6,496 bases of DNA from the NCBI GenBank assembly GCA_937124505.1, contig CAKZKV010000237.1, positions 1 to 6,496 on the forward strand, given 5' to 3'. The DNA comes from an uncultured Alphaproteobacteria bacterium. Its GTDB lineage: Bacteria; Pseudomonadota; Alphaproteobacteria; Micavibrionales; Micavibrionaceae. A program made the position numbers and the translations under genes. Under the pieces are notes generated by a model. It was not told where the DNA came from. It did not search any database and saw only the letters and a program-made list of their open reading frames with translations. Position 1 is the first letter of the stretch. Each line of letters opens with the position of its first letter. Positions 1-6,227 of the stretch are shown in pieces.

Positions 1-300
1 TTGATTCGCTTCAGCCGCTAAAAAAACATTTAGATCCGGCGTTGTCGCGCTTTGCAGCCTTTTACTTTTAATCAGAAAAAATTTAGCTCCCCGGGATTCA
101 GCAAGGTCAAGCAAACGGGCTCCATTCTTACTTTTCCGCAATTCAGCCTTCAGCTTATTCAGAAGTGGCTCTGCCTCTTCCAATGCATAAAAACGGTCAC
201 GTGCTTCAAGTTCGGTATGTCCAAAAGAGCCCGTCAGGGAAGAGTAGGGAGAATCGTTTGATTCCATATTTTTTTTATCCTCAGGTTTATCTTCTACCAT
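1..300 (-). CDS. Unrecognised protein, N-terminal 100 codons only (cut by left edge)
   Basis: Reading leftward from an ATG at 300, the frame is open for exactly 100 codons to the window edge, so this is the N-terminal part of a longer gene. The first 20 or so residues are polar and acidic (MVEDKPEDKKNMES) and look disordered. From about residue 29 the chain becomes charged and helix-prone (HTELEARDRFYALEEAEPLL), then a more ordered stretch ends in RGAKFFLIKSKRLQSATTPD and AAEANQ. There is no signal peptide or membrane segment. The start is uncertain: the ATG at 300 has no clear ribosome binding site, whereas the in-frame ATG at 267 (residue 12) has TGAGGAT about 10 bases upstream. It lies 17 bases downstream of the 193-residue gene, suggesting co-transcription. 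I do not recognise the family; the missing C-terminal part is needed to assign it. Confidence 0.7.
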   Translation of the reverse strand, partial: MVEDKPEDKKNMESNDSPYSSLTGSFGHTELEARDRFYALEEAEPLLNKLKAELRKSKNGARLLDLAESRGAKFFLIKSKRLQSATTPDLNVFLAAEANQ

Positions 301-317
301 ATTATTCTAGTCTGCCA

Positions 318-899
318 TCAGTAATCAGTTGTCGAATCATAATCAATGCTATTTCGAAGTGTTTGAACTGACAATTTTGTGTCTGTAATCATCACTTCTC
401 CTGTTTGCAGGATTTCGACCGTTCCCTCCATGAGAGTGCCATCAAAATATAATGGTATCTTAATGACAAAGGCTTTTTTATCTTCGTCATAGTGAACGTT
501 CGTCTCCTTGGGAAATTCTTCAAGAATATTGTACTGGTCCCGATCCCCGATAATATTAATCTCACCGACATCCATACGCACGAAGATCAGATAAAAATCC
601 AGATACGGCAGGACGGTTTCTTCATTCAGAATCAAATTATCAGACGTATTGTAAAAATTGATACCGTCGAAATCACCACTTAAATATGTATAATTTTGCC
701 CATCACCAATGTAGAACAAAGAAAAGGCTGGCAAAGTTGCGTAGTTGGTCAACCTGTACAACCTGGTTGTTCGGAAGAAAGGTAACCTGCGCATCCGCGC
801 TTCTGTCGTATTTGGATCGAACAAGCTTCCAAGACCTGCAGATTTAACCGCCTCGATCATAAATCCGGTCTTGTTGCTATCCAATATTTGCCACGTCAT
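318..899 (-). CDS. Hypothetical protein, 193 residues, no recognised family
   Basis: A complete leftward ORF of 193 codons from an ATG at 899 to TGA at 318. The upstream GGGA, about 7 bases before the ATG, is a modest ribosome binding site. The protein looks soluble, without signal peptide or membrane helices. It is rich in aromatic, Asp and Asn residues with alternating hydrophobic runs (FSLFYIGDGQNYTYLSGDF around residues 59-77; FVIKIPLYFDG around 143-153), suggesting a mainly beta fold. An Arg-rich patch (EARMRRLPFFRTTRLYRL, about 33-50) stands out in an otherwise acidic chain. It follows dusA by about 60 bases and precedes the edge gene by 17, so it may be the middle gene of a three-gene unit or have its own promoter. 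Nothing in it indicates an enzymatic motif. It is clearly preferable to the short plus-strand ORF opposite it. Function unknown. Confidence 0.75.
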   Translation of the reverse strand: MTWQILDSNKTGFMIEAVKSAGLGSLFDPNTTEARMRRLPFFRTTRLYRLTNYATLPAFSLFYIGDGQNYTYLSGDFDGINFYNTSDNLILNEETVLPYLDFYLIFVRMDVGEINIIGDRDQYNILEEFPKETNVHYDEDKKAFVIKIPLYFDGTLMEGTVEILQTGEVMITDTKLSVQTLRNSIDYDSTTDY

Positions 900-929
900 A
901 TAGGAATCCCAAAGTAATGTAATATTCTT

Positions 930-958
930 AAGATAGAGATAATTTTTGTTTGTAACAA
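930..958 (-). promoter_or_regulatory. Possible sigma-70-like promoter for the 193-residue gene
   Basis: Read leftward, TTGTTA (958-953) and TATCTT (935-930) are separated by 17 bases, each matching 4 of 6 consensus positions. The pair lies in the AT-rich 60-base gap just after the dusA stop, about 30 bases before the downstream ATG. It would let the two unknown genes be expressed apart from dusA. No terminator hairpin is visible in the gap, so read-through from dusA is equally possible. Weak, sequence-only evidence. Confidence 0.25.
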
Positions 959-959
959 G

Positions 960-1931
960 TTATTCGCTCAACTGGTTTAAAAATTTTAAGATATAAGATG
1001 TGTTATTCTCTGCTTTTTGAGAAACTTCCGACAGATAACGACGCCATGATTTAGCACCTTTTTGCCCCTGAAACAAGCCCAGCATATGGCGTGTAATATC
1101 ATGCAACTTTACATGATTCTCATTTATCTCCCTTTCTGCATACACCATCATCTTTCTTACAATATCTGATTTTGAGATACCTTGATAAGAATCAAGGCAA
1201 AATTCTTTTTCAATCTCTTTCAGGAACCATGGGTTTTGATAGGCTTCCCGCCCGATCATGATCCCATCAACATAAGGAAGATGTGTATAAACATCTTCTA
1301 TTGATCGAATGCCGCCATTGATATGAATTTCAAGTTCCGGGTGTTCCTGTTTTAGCCGGTAAACGCGCTCATAATTCAGGGGAGGGACTTCACGGTTATC
1401 CTTTGGACTGAGCCCATCAAGCCAGGCTTTGCGGGCATGTACTATAAATGTTTTGCATCCCGCCGCCTTATTTTCACAAACGAAACGTTCCAGAAACTCA
1501 TATTCATCTGAATCGTCAATGCCAATCCTGCATTTGACCGTAACGGGAATATTGCAGGCATCCTGCATTGCTTCTATACATTTTGCGACCTTTACAGGCT
1601 CGCTCATCAAGCATGCGCCAAATGCCCCTTTCTGGACACGCGGCGAAGGACATCCACAATTCAGGTTCACTTCATCATAGCCCGCCTCTTCTGCCATTTT
1701 TGCACATTTGGCTAAATCTTCCGGCTCGGCCCCGCCCAGTTGCAGAATAACAGGGTGTTCCAGAGGATCGTATTTGAGAAATCTTTGACGGTCTCCATAA
1801 AGAAGCGCCCCGGTTGTGACCATCTCAGTGTAAAGATCAATAGATGAATTCAGCAGCCTGTGAAACATCCGGCAATGCCTGTCTGTCCAGTCCATCATAG
1901 GTGCAACGGAAAATCGTACTTGTTTGTTCAT
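960..1931 (-). CDS. dusA: tRNA-dihydrouridine(20/20a) synthase DusA
   Basis: FMN-dependent, NADPH-using enzyme that reduces uridine to dihydrouridine in the D-loop of tRNA (positions 20/20a), in the cytoplasm. The family match is strong along the whole chain. From the ATG at 1931 (323 residues): FSVAPMMDWTDRH at about 7-19 in the N-terminal TIM-barrel strand; YTEMVTTGAL near 34; NLNCGCPS near 89, in which the Cys of GCP (about 94) is the expected catalytic acid; FGACLM near 104; VKCRIG near 132; HARKAW near 165; NREVPPL near 179; NGG near 205; GREAYQNPW near 227, a phosphate-binding region for FMN; and the DusA-type tail ITRHMLGLFQG near 279 followed by WRRYLSE. This pattern resembles E. coli DusA rather than DusB or DusC. 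An in-frame GTG at 1952 would add seven residues, but lacks a ribosome binding site and lies inside the AT-rich promoter region, so I prefer the ATG. Confidence 0.95.
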   Translation of the reverse strand: MNKQVRFSVAPMMDWTDRHCRMFHRLLNSSIDLYTEMVTTGALLYGDRQRFLKYDPLEHPVILQLGGAEPEDLAKCAKMAEEAGYDEVNLNCGCPSPRVQKGAFGACLMSEPVKVAKCIEAMQDACNIPVTVKCRIGIDDSDEYEFLERFVCENKAAGCKTFIVHARKAWLDGLSPKDNREVPPLNYERVYRLKQEHPELEIHINGGIRSIEDVYTHLPYVDGIMIGREAYQNPWFLKEIEKEFCLDSYQGISKSDIVRKMMVYAEREINENHVKLHDITRHMLGLFQGQKGAKSWRRYLSEVSQKAENNTSYILKFLNQLSE

Positions 1932-1938
1932 TCCAATT

Positions 1939-2008
1939 TTGATTATTTCCACATAGAATATATATAAATGAGAACGCTTTTAAGACATTTAACAGACAGA
2001 TTGCAAGC
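1939..2008. promoter_or_regulatory. Divergent promoter region between dusA and the SH3 gene
   Basis: The roughly 77-base gap between the dusA ATG and the rightward SH3 gene is AT-rich. On the plus strand TTGATT (1939-1944) and TATAAA (1963-1968) are 18 bases apart, a reasonable sigma-70-type pair (4/6 and 5/6 matches), giving a leader of about 35 bases. On the minus strand the same TATATATATTC run could serve as the -10 for dusA. The two promoters would then overlap and could compete. Neither gene has a strong Shine-Dalgarno sequence. Confidence 0.4.
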
Positions 2009-2491
2009 ATGATCAGATTCTTTCTCGCCCTGATACCTCTTTTAACCTTGGCAACAATATCACATGCCGCCGAAGTTCCGCGATTTGCGTCTTTATCTGC
2101 GGACAAAGTCTTCTTAAGGGCAGGCCCTGGAAAACAATACCCGGTAAAACTGGTCTATCAACAACAAGGCTACCCGGTTGAAATTATCCGGGAATTTGAC
2201 CACTGGCGAAAAATACAGGATAAGGACGGTTATAATGGATGGGTTTACAAAGGCCTCTTAAGCGCCCAGAGAACATCTTTGATTGAAGAACCTGACATAG
2301 CTGGTGGGACGATCTGGTTAAAGCGAAGCCATGAGTCCGATTCATCAAAAGTTGCACGCATTGAACCGGGCGCAATCCTTTATTTAAAGGAATGCAACGA
2401 GGCATGGTGCCGCGGATCATCACAGGGAATCACGGGATGGATTGAAAGAAAATACCTCTGGGGCATTTACGAGGGCGAAATTATTGAATAG
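2009..2491 (+). CDS. Exported protein with two bacterial SH3 domains
   Basis: A 160-residue protein with a classic Sec signal peptide: MIR, then a hydrophobic run FFLALIPLLTLATI, then the cleavage motif SHA-A after about residue 20. The mature part holds two SH3-like repeats of the PF06347 (SH3_4) type. The first, about 28-84, carries VFLRAGPGKQYPV, the central Trp at 66 and GWVYKGLL. The second, about 100-153, carries TIWLKRSHESDS, then CNEAWC and GWIERKYLWG. The two cysteines (about 129 and 134) flanking Trp133 could form a disulfide in the periplasm. Such domains usually bind cell-wall peptides or partner proteins; no catalytic domain is present, so an envelope-binding or adaptor role is an inference. 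It is transcribed away from dusA. Ribosome binding site is weak. No gene symbol is established. Confidence 0.88.
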   Translation: MIRFFLALIPLLTLATISHAAEVPRFASLSADKVFLRAGPGKQYPVKLVYQQQGYPVEIIREFDHWRKIQDKDGYNGWVYKGLLSAQRTSLIEEPDIAGGTIWLKRSHESDSSKVARIEPGAILYLKECNEAWCRGSSQGITGWIERKYLWGIYEGEIIE

Positions 2492-2506
2492 ACTCTAAAT
2501 ATATTC

Positions 2507-2530
2507 GTGGTGTTCGCCACATTCTTTTTT
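2507..2530 (+). terminator. Possible weak rho-independent terminator after the SH3 gene
   Basis: GTGGT (2507-2511) can pair with GCCAC (2516-2520) around a GTTC loop (four Watson-Crick pairs plus one T-G), followed closely by ATTCTTTTTT. It starts 15 bases after the SH3 stop codon. The stem is short, so efficiency is doubtful, but position and T-run fit. It also argues against the GTG at 2507 being the start of the next gene. Confidence 0.45.
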
Positions 2531-2599
2531 AACTTTTCAAACCTACCTTGCACGTTAACGGATCCTCTAATCTGCTTCTTCGTCGCAATCCAGACCGAT

Positions 2600-3571
2600 A
2601 TGATGTATCATAATGACAAGGCTGAACTCCTGAGCCAGTTGCAAAGTAGTCTCTTTGCATTCTCCGCACCGCGTTCGGAAAAAGCGGACGTGCAGGAAGT
2701 GATGCAGATTATGGCCGGAGTTTTGGTTGAAACACTTCTCCTGTTTGAAGAACCGGAGCAGGGGTTGGTACATACCTTGCAAAAGGTTGCCAGTAAACTG
2801 GATGTGACTGCAAATATGACAGAAGATCACCATTTAAAGCCTGCTATCCCATCTGACCTTGATTGTCAGGCAGAGCAAGGGCGTCTGTTGGCAAGGGAAG
2901 TCTTTGAAGACTGGCTTGACTGTGCGCATGAATTTCGCTCCTTTATAGAAACGTTTACAACGCAATCGCTTTTGTTATGGGAGCAGGATGACGTGTCCCG
3001 TGGCATGCTATATAACTATCTTTACGATACAGCCATCCGCTACATGTCCTATGAAATTGCAGCGCAGGAGCTTTGCGATATTGTCATTGAAGAATTGATC
3101 GGCGGATGGGGATGGACGGTACAGGATTCCGTTGTTGGTCTGAGTGCACTGGCAGGTTATAAACTGGCCCTCTCCCTTGAAGGGGACAAATGCATGCTGT
3201 TTTTCGGAGCCGATTTGCCCGAGCATCTTGATTCAGTCGTTCATATCATGACACAGGAAGCCGTACGCTATGGAACACCTGCCGGAACAGACTGGCGTTT
3301 TGGTCTGGCCGCAAACGACATTCCGCCTAATCCGCCCTGGGACATGATGTGTACGGTTGAAGCGTACGCAGATAAATTGCTTGAAAATTTACCGCTCTTT
3401 GATCTTCAGGATCATGCGGCGGCCTGTGCCAAAGCGGCTGGCCGTATGATTGCGGTGGCAGCCGGCGGTGAAGAACCTGATTTTGAGCCGGCAATCATCA
3501 AACCTCTGGCAATGGCGTCCATTACCGAGAGTTATAAGGGGGTTTGCACAAAATTACGTGCAGAAGCCTGA
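2600..3571 (+). CDS. Unrecognised soluble acidic protein (about 323 residues) upstream of fabA
   Basis: The frame is open from a GTG at 2507, but the first 31 codons (FATFFFNFSNL...) look like translated intergenic DNA and overlap a candidate terminator hairpin. I therefore start at the ATG at 2600; a second ATG follows at 2603. Neither has a clear ribosome binding site. The protein is acidic, with no signal peptide or membrane helix, and looks largely helical in the first half (LLSQLQSSLFAF; QEVMQIMAGVLVETLLLFEE). An aromatic-rich centre (MLYNYLYDTAIRYMSYEIAAQ, roughly 136-155) is followed by GGWGWTVQD, LEGDKCMLFFGADLP and PPNPPWDMM. The C-terminal part is Ala-rich (DHAAACAKAAGRMIAVAAGG). 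The gene ends in tandem stops TGA-TAA, 53 bases before fabA on the same strand with no terminator visible, so the two may be co-transcribed. I do not recognise the family and see no catalytic motif. Confidence 0.75.
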   Translation: MMYHNDKAELLSQLQSSLFAFSAPRSEKADVQEVMQIMAGVLVETLLLFEEPEQGLVHTLQKVASKLDVTANMTEDHHLKPAIPSDLDCQAEQGRLLAREVFEDWLDCAHEFRSFIETFTTQSLLLWEQDDVSRGMLYNYLYDTAIRYMSYEIAAQELCDIVIEELIGGWGWTVQDSVVGLSALAGYKLALSLEGDKCMLFFGADLPEHLDSVVHIMTQEAVRYGTPAGTDWRFGLAANDIPPNPPWDMMCTVEAYADKLLENLPLFDLQDHAAACAKAAGRMIAVAAGGEEPDFEPAIIKPLAMASITESYKGVCTKLRAEA

Positions 3572-3624
3572 TAAATTCTCCTAATCTTCTTGATCTGTCT
3601 TTATAAAAATGAAATAAATTTCCT

Positions 3625-4161
3625 ATGAATGATGCCATGGAAAAAATAAAAGAAAAGACCAGCTACTCTTATGACGAGTTGATAGAATGTGCAGAGGGAA
3701 CCCTGTTTGGCCGCGGCAATCCACAATTGCCGTCTCCCCCCATGCTGATGTTTGACCGCATTACCAAAATTACAATGGATGGCGGTGAACATGGAAATGG
3801 CTATATTGAGTCGGAACTGGACGTTAAACCGGACCTCTGGTTTTTTGAATGCCACTTCAAAGGCGACCCTGTCATGCCCGGATGTTTAGGCCTGGATGCC
3901 CTCTGGCAATTATGCGGATTCTTTTTGGGACATGCAGGCGGGCAAGGCTCTGGACGCGCTCTGGGTATGGGAGAAGTGAAATTTACCGGGCAGGTTTTGC
4001 CGGACATCAAAAAAGTCACCTACAAGATCGACATCAAACGCTTTATCAACCGGCGTCTGGTCATGGGCATCGCCGATGGCCGTGTGGAAGCAGACGGGGA
4101 ACTGATCTACGAAGCCAAAGACCTGAAAGTCGGCCTGTTCGCCAATCCGAAATTTTCCTAA
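3625..4161 (+). CDS. fabA: 3-hydroxydecanoyl-[ACP] dehydratase/isomerase FabA
   Basis: Dehydrates 3-hydroxyacyl-ACP in type II fatty acid synthesis and, at C10, isomerises trans-2-decenoyl-ACP to cis-3-decenoyl-ACP, the entry point to unsaturated fatty acids; cytoplasmic homodimer. At 178 residues it is close to the usual FabA size (about 172) and longer than FabZ. Diagnostic stretches are [12 protein letters not shown] (35-46), [20 protein letters not shown] (70-89) with catalytic His77, and Asp91 in GLDALWQ, spaced 14 apart as in the E. coli His/Asp pair. [16 protein letters not shown] (111-126), [11 protein letters not shown] (142-152) and DLKVGLF near the end also match. The Asp at 91, where FabZ has Glu, supports FabA. 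ATG at 3625 has no obvious ribosome binding site; an internal ATG at 3637 is an alternative. TATAAA at 3602-3607 could be a -10 element. The stop codon overlaps that of btaB on the other strand by 4 bases; fabB lies about 2 kb on, beyond the bta operon. Confidence 0.97.
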   Translation: MNDAMEKIKEKTSYSYDELIECAEGTLFGRGNPQLPSPPMLMFDRITKITMDGGEHGNGYIESELDVKPDLWFFECHFKGDPVMPGCLGLDALWQLCGFFLGHAGGQGSGRALGMGEVKFTGQVLPDIKKVTYKIDIKRFINRRLVMGIADGRVEADGELIYEAKDLKVGLFANPKFS

Positions 4162-4829
4162 TCTTTCCTGATCACGGCGTAATACGCGTAATCCTTGTAG
4201 AGAGATTGCAGATTAACGTCGGCCTTGTTGTCCGCGCCGATAGACCGGATATACTCTAATAGTTTCGGATCATGATGCACATGGAAGAGGGAAAGCCATT
4301 TCTTGAGCATTCCTCTAAACCAGGCCGGTTGCCCTTCCAGATTCCCGAAATCAACGATATGAATTTCTCCGCCGGGCTTCAGAATATCCAAAGCATGGTC
4401 AATGGCCCCATTGGCGTCCGGTATCATGGAAAGGACATAAGAAAAGACAATTTTGTCAGGTTTGTCTTCTGTACCCATCAGAACTTGCGGATCAAATGTC
4501 TGGGCAAGTCCCTGTATAAGAGGAATACGCTCCGCCAGTTGCAGTCTTAAAAGGGTCTGGCGGGCTGTTTTGAGCATTTCATCAGCCGCATCTAAGCCGT
4601 AAAAGTGGGTCTGCGGATATTGATAGGCCATTTTGACAAGATTTCTGGCCGTCCCACAGCCAACTTCAATGACTTTCTCGCCAGCTTCGGCATTGAGATT
4701 TTGTATCAGATAATCACGCCCCAGCAGGTAAAACTTGCGGCTGGCATCATAGACATGCCGCGTCAGTTTATACATGCTGTTCATGCTCTCACGAGGATCT
4801 CTGTCTGCTTTTGTTGCTGGCTGGGCCAT
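4158..4829 (-). CDS. btaB: BtaB-like S-adenosylmethionine methyltransferase (betaine lipid synthesis)
   Basis: Predicted to N-methylate diacylglycerylhomoserine three times to form the betaine lipid DGTS. At 223 residues it is near the size of the Rhodobacter sphaeroides enzyme. It is a class I (Rossmann-fold) methyltransferase: motif I is [12 protein letters not shown] (53-64); the acidic residue expected to bind the ribose is Asp80 in [11 protein letters not shown]; the post-II region is [12 protein letters not shown] (127-138); and [13 protein letters not shown] (150-162) forms the late strand. The N-terminal [16 protein letters not shown] (27-42) resembles the segment before the SAM site in BtaB proteins. 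Assignment to BtaB rather than a generic methyltransferase rests on this and on the gene lying 5 bases after btaA on the same strand. AAAGGA, 8 bases before the ATG, lies in the last codons of btaA, so translation is probably coupled. Its TAG stop overlaps the fabA stop on the other strand. Confidence 0.88.
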   Translation of the reverse strand: MAQPATKADRDPRESMNSMYKLTRHVYDASRKFYLLGRDYLIQNLNAEAGEKVIEVGCGTARNLVKMAYQYPQTHFYGLDAADEMLKTARQTLLRLQLAERIPLIQGLAQTFDPQVLMGTEDKPDKIVFSYVLSMIPDANGAIDHALDILKPGGEIHIVDFGNLEGQPAWFRGMLKKWLSLFHVHHDPKLLEYIRSIGADNKADVNLQSLYKDYAYYAVIRKD

Positions 4830-4834
4830 GGAAA

Positions 4835-6085
4835 TTATCCTTTTCTGATATAAACGTGTGCCGCCCCGTAAATGGCCGAACGGTCTGCATCTGTCACCTG
4901 CTTGCTCAGCTCCTCGTCATATGTCCACTGAGACAGGATTTCCTGCGGCAGGGCCGTCTCCAGAGGGCTTGTAAAATCAGCGGTGCGGAAAACAACACGC
5001 GCATCCGGTTGCGCAACCCGTGTCACTTCTGTCCATAATCTGGTCAAAACCTCATCAGACATCCAGTCCTGCGCATCAAGAAAACAGAATGCGTTACGAT
5101 CCTGATCCGGCAGGCTGGCCAGAAAATCAATCATATTGATGTGATGCACGTCCACTTTGCCGATATGTTCTTTTAAAATTGAAAAGGAGTCCGGCTTGAG
5201 ATAGGTCGGGATTGCGCGGCGGCTGACCGTATCATATTTACGCAGGAATGCCTGCCAGGCGAAATAGTTTTCCTTTGGATCAAATCCGATAGCCAGCTTT
5301 TCCGTACGGTCACGCAATGTTTTAATCACATCTCCGTCTCCAGAGCGCCTCAGTGCCTCATACTGAGCGGGAGGAATGCCCAGACCATAAAGAGAGGCCG
5401 GCATTTTACCGATCCACTTCACAAGTCGCTTATCAAACATACAGCCGATTTCACGGTCAAATATCTCCTGCCGTTGCTCCTGTGTATTAGATTCCAGAAT
5501 ACGCAGGAACGCTTTACGCGGACTTTTACCATAAGCATTCGAGAGTTTATGCACAAAACCGATCAGGGTTCCAAGCAATCCAAAGCGATAAAAACCCTGC
5601 TTGAATGCTGTGATACGGCGCACTCCCGTTACCTTACGGCCGCTCCAGTATGCTCTTGTATCAATATGCAGATGAGGCGCGATATATTCATCGTAATTTT
5701 TGATATTTTCAATCAGGTTGGCATGACCAAACATTTTAAAAAACATGTCATGATTTGGGAAGTTCTTGGCACAGGCATGTTTTAAACGGTTCAGAGCGAT
5801 ATGATGGCGGTTCAGATCAACACCGTCGATTTTTTCCGGCTTTTGGGTCAGATATGTCATAATATTACATCCGCCGGATGCAATACATACAATACGACTT
5901 TTTTCATTCAGATTCAGAGCCAGCATATCGGATTCAGGATCTTCCCAGATTTGAGGATAAACCAGCCCCTCAAAAGCTTTTACAAATAAACGGTCCCACA
6001 AACTGCGTTTTGCATCCGTTGGCTTGTTTTTAACAGCCTGATTTAACAGGTCAGCCTGTTGTTTCTTTGTATTTTTATGAGTCAT
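4835..6085 (-). CDS. btaA: BtaA, S-adenosylmethionine:diacylglycerol 3-amino-3-carboxypropyltransferase (DUF3419)
   Basis: First enzyme of bacterial betaine-lipid synthesis: moves the 3-amino-3-carboxypropyl group of S-adenosylmethionine onto diacylglycerol, giving diacylglycerylhomoserine at the membrane surface. The 416-residue length agrees with the Rhodobacter enzyme. Recognisable DUF3419/BtaA features are LVYPQIWEDPESDMLAL (about 41-57), the SAM-binding stretch RIVCIASGGCN (64-74), and IDGVDLNRHHIALNRLK (86-102), whose Asp90 should contact the ribose. Near the C-terminus are AFCFLDAQDWMSDE and RVVFRTADF, matching the second half of the fold. There is no signal peptide or membrane helix; the basic N-terminus (MTHKNTKKQQ) could help membrane contact. 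ATG at 6085 has GAAGG only one base upstream, a poor spacing. The enzyme type is usually induced by phosphate limitation in other bacteria, but I found no convincing PhoB box upstream. Confidence 0.93.
   Translation of the reverse strand: MTHKNTKKQQADLLNQAVKNKPTDAKRSLWDRLFVKAFEGLVYPQIWEDPESDMLALNLNEKSRIVCIASGGCNIMTYLTQKPEKIDGVDLNRHHIALNRLKHACAKNFPNHDMFFKMFGHANLIENIKNYDEYIAPHLHIDTRAYWSGRKVTGVRRITAFKQGFYRFGLLGTLIGFVHKLSNAYGKSPRKAFLRILESNTQEQRQEIFDREIGCMFDKRLVKWIGKMPASLYGLGIPPAQYEALRRSGDGDVIKTLRDRTEKLAIGFDPKENYFAWQAFLRKYDTVSRRAIPTYLKPDSFSILKEHIGKVDVHHINMIDFLASLPDQDRNAFCFLDAQDWMSDEVLTRLWTEVTRVAQPDARVVFRTADFTSPLETALPQEILSQWTYDEELSKQVTDADRSAIYGAAHVYIRKG
4838..4843 (-). promoter_or_regulatory. btaB ribosome binding site inside the btaA 3' end
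   Basis: Read leftward, AAAGGA overlaps the last two codons of btaA (Lys-Gly) and ends 8 bases before the btaB ATG at 4829. It supports the btaB start choice and suggests coupled translation of the two enzymes. Confidence 0.6.
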
Positions 6086-6213
6086 GCCTTCATGTCTTTT
6101 TTGTTGCGCCTTCCTATTTACATTGAATAGGTATGTATTTTCAAGCTTAATCGGATTTTTAGATATCAGGCTTCATTTTATGGGTTACGGGAGGAGTGCC
6201 TTCATGCTAAGAC
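6086..6213. promoter_or_regulatory. btaA/fabB divergent promoter region
   Basis: This 128-base, AT-rich gap must carry the promoters of both the leftward btaAB operon and rightward fabB. For btaA, TTGAAA (6144-6139 on the minus strand) lies 17 bases before GTAAAT (6121-6116), a fair -35 with a poor -10. For fabB I see only weak candidates (TTTCAA 6139-6144 with GATATC 6162-6167). The decamer TGCCTTCATG occurs as a perfect direct repeat at 6085-6094 and 6197-6206, over each gene's start region. No clear PhoB box and no terminator hairpin were found. Confidence 0.45.
6189..6196 (+). promoter_or_regulatory. Strong Shine-Dalgarno sequence in the fabB leader
   Basis: GGGAGGAG is the best ribosome binding site in the window. 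It is spaced 7 bases from the ATG at 6204, which opens a seven-codon ORF, but 17 bases from the first fabB-frame ATG (6214) and 23 from the second (6220). An in-frame TAA at 6208-6210 rules out any closer fabB start. Confidence 0.6.
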
Positions 6214-6227
6214 ATGCCTATGACTGA
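6204..6227 (+). CDS. Possible seven-codon leader ORF (MLRHAYD) overlapping the fabB start
   Basis: ATG at 6204 is ideally spaced behind GGGAGGAG, runs seven codons in a frame different from fabB, and ends with TGA at 6225-6227, after both candidate fabB ATGs. Ribosomes terminating there could re-initiate on fabB, giving translational coupling. It may also be chance: no conservation can be assessed here, and the Shine-Dalgarno might serve fabB at unusual spacing. Confidence 0.3.
   Translation: MLRHAYD

Noticed and set aside
52..371. Two overlapping plus-strand ORFs (69 and 68 codons) near the left edge
   Set aside because: They lie opposite the truncated minus-strand gene and the end of the 193-residue gene, have no ribosome binding site, and encode low-complexity, non-protein-like sequence.
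1932..1952. GTG at 1952 as the dusA start
   Set aside because: Adds seven residues not needed by the family, has no Shine-Dalgarno sequence and sits in the candidate promoter core; kept as an alternative only.
1837..2106. Minus-strand 89-codon ORF spanning the dusA/SH3 promoter region
   Set aside because: It is out of frame with dusA, antisense to the SH3 signal peptide region and covers the divergent promoter; a chance reading.
3609..3617. ATG-AAA-TAA mini-ORF just before fabA
   Set aside because: Two codons with no ribosome binding site; expected by chance in AT-rich DNA.
3849..4259. Plus-strand 136-codon ORF over the end of fabA
   Set aside because: Arg/Pro/Cys-rich translation of fabA in another frame; fabA itself has full-length family similarity.
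4811..5785. Plus-strand ORFs antisense to btaA (75 and 103 codons)
   Set aside because: Shadows of btaA with no start signals; btaA has continuous motif support.
6086..6213. PhoB box upstream of btaA
   Set aside because: bta genes are often phosphate-regulated, so I looked for CTGTCAT-type repeats spaced 11 bases on both strands. Only poor matches such as GCTTCATTTTATGGGTTA occur; not enough to call.
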